Assembly: GCF_030317145.1 (NCBI RefSeq)
Contig: NZ_JASZYE010000015.1
Coordinates: forward strand, 1-64,000
Length of the DNA: 64,000 bases
Direction of reading: 5' to 3'
Source of the DNA: Variovorax flavidus
Lineage (GTDB): Bacteria; Pseudomonadota; Gammaproteobacteria; Burkholderiales; Burkholderiaceae_C
Position 1 is the stretch's first letter; every line of letters begins with the position of its first letter. The position numbers and the translations under genes are program-made. This document shows positions 63,046 through 64,000 of this stretch, one piece after another. The notes beneath the pieces are model-generated. The model was not told where the DNA came from. It searched no databases and was given only the letters and a program-made list of their open reading frames with translations.

Positions 63046-64000
63046 TCATCGGGGTCTGACCCTCAGGGCGTCGGCCAACGATTCCAGGCTATACGGCTTC
63101 AGAAGCATGCGGAATTCCGCGTTACTCATACCGGCTGCTGCTCCGGCATACCCAGTAGTCAGCACGATTGGCAACTCTGGGCGCCGGCGCCTGATCTCGC
63201 GAGCCAGGTCGAGGCCGCTCATGCCCCCGGGCATCATGATGTCCGAGAACACGATGTCGATGCTCCGCGCGTTGGCCAGCGCGCCCAGCGCAGCTGCCGG
63301 GCTTGCTACGTGGATGACCGCAAACCCCAAGTGACCCAGCATCTCGCGCGTCAACGCCGCGACTTCCTCGTCATCTTCGACGAGAAGCACGTGGCGACCG
63401 CTGCCGTCGCCACTAACTTGCGGCGCGCTCGTTGCGTCAACAGGCAGGGCCGGCTTGCTGAGCGAGCGAGGCAATAGCAGGGTGACTGTGGTGCCGGCCT
63501 GAATCCGACTGTCGATCCTGATCTGGCCGCGGGATTGCTGCGCAAAACCATAGACCTGCGGCAACCCCAATCCCGACCCCTTGCCAACCTCCTTGGTCGT
63601 GAAGAAGGGCTCGAACACACGTTCCAGGACTTCGGGCGGCATCCCGCTCCCCGTATCGGCGACGGAAAGCTGAAGGCAGGCAGACGACACTCCCTCGTCC
63701 GCCGCTTTCATGACGTTCCTCGCGTCGATGGTGATGACGCCGCCGTCGGGCATCGCGTCCCGAGCGTTAGCGAACAGATTCAACATCGCCAACTCGAACT
63801 CGCCCACATCGATCTCGACTGGCCACAGGTCGGCTGCGAAGTCCATCTCCACACGGATGTCCCCCCGCAGCGAGTGCTCGAGCATTTCGCGCATGCCCTG
63901 GAGCTGGGCCGCAAGGTCGATCGACTCGGGATTGATCGCCTGCCTGCGCGTGAAAGCAAGTAGCTGGTGCGTTAAACCAGTTCCCCGTGCCACAGCACGG
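63046..64000 (-). CDS. Hybrid sensor histidine kinase/response regulator, 5' end outside window
   Basis: At least 317 residues of the C-terminal part are visible. The first residues (GTGLTHQLLAFTRRQ) are the end of the dimerisation helix region; the phosphoacceptor histidine itself is beyond the window. The HATPase domain has the N-box NLFANARDAMPDGG, G1 VADTGSGMPP and GKGSGLGLPQVYGFAQQSRG. A receiver domain follows (VLLVEDDEEVAALTREML, phospho-acceptor aspartate in VFSDIMMPGGMSG, and LLKPYSLESLADAL). The arrangement matches PAS-kinase hybrids that feed a separate regulator. The gene continues past 64000, so the sensor domain is unknown. Confidence 0.92.
   Translation of the reverse strand, partial: RAVARGTGLTHQLLAFTRRQAINPESIDLAAQLQGMREMLEHSLRGDIRVEMDFAADLWPVEIDVGEFELAMLNLFANARDAMPDGGVITIDARNVMKAADEGVSSACLQLSVADTGSGMPPEVLERVFEPFFTTKEVGKGSGLGLPQVYGFAQQSRGQIRIDSRIQAGTTVTLLLPRSLSKPALPVDATSAPQVSGDGSGRHVLLVEDDEEVAALTREMLGHLGFAVIHVASPAAALGALANARSIDIVFSDIMMPGGMSGLDLAREIRRRRPELPIVLTTGYAGAAAGMSNAEFRMLLKPYSLESLADALRVRPR

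Overview
The window looks like the chromosome (or a chromid) of a high-G+C Burkholderiales bacterium, most probably a Comamonadaceae member such as Variovorax. The reasons are the organosulfur gene content, the strong G/C bias at third codon positions, and dispersed G+C-rich repeats. No rRNA, tRNA, CRISPR array, transposase or integrase was recognised.

Region 1 (about 1-20.75 kb) is a sulfur-scavenging island. It lies between two near-identical copies of a structured, terminator-ending sequence about 186 bp long and exactly 20,560 bp apart. On the minus strand sits a MetNIQ transporter (3128-696). On the plus strand runs a second MetQ, a ketopantoate-reductase-like gene, SsuACB and an acyl-CoA-dehydrogenase-like monooxygenase (3382-9109). 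Converging on it is a compact nine-gene minus-strand operon (20127-9079): SsuD, an MsuE-type FMN reductase, a Dpp/Opp-type ABC importer with a fused double ATPase, two SfnB-like enzymes and a DszA/NtaA-type monooxygenase. Together these would import methionine, sulfonates and probably peptide-like or other sulfur compounds, and oxidatively cleave C-S bonds with FMNH2.

Region 2 (about 20.8-45.4 kb) is a mosaic accessory island of visibly lower G+C. It holds a low-molecular-weight phosphatase-like gene, an NHL-propeller/transglutaminase-like protein with a partner, a complete type II CBASS (CD-NTase, Cap2, Cap3, HNH-SAVED Cap5) with a divergent CapW-type WYL regulator, McrBC with an EVE-like domain on McrB, a cytosolic zincin, and a NYN-LOTUS nuclease-like protein. 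A mobile-element remnant follows (AcrVA2-family anti-CRISPR homologue, small protein, ParB-like protein), then a MazF/PemK-like toxin-antitoxin pair embedded between copies of a dispersed repeat.

Region 3 (45.48-60.86 kb) is a five-gene, translationally coupled, very G+C-rich operon: a subtilisin without a signal peptide, a 1148-aa beta-rich protein resembling DUF6603, and three large proteins (1034, 1589 and 577 aa) that I cannot assign. It is the best candidate for an undescribed system here.

Region 4 (60.9-64 kb) has another repeat copy, an orphan LanC-like protein and the 3' part of a hybrid histidine kinase cut by the window end.
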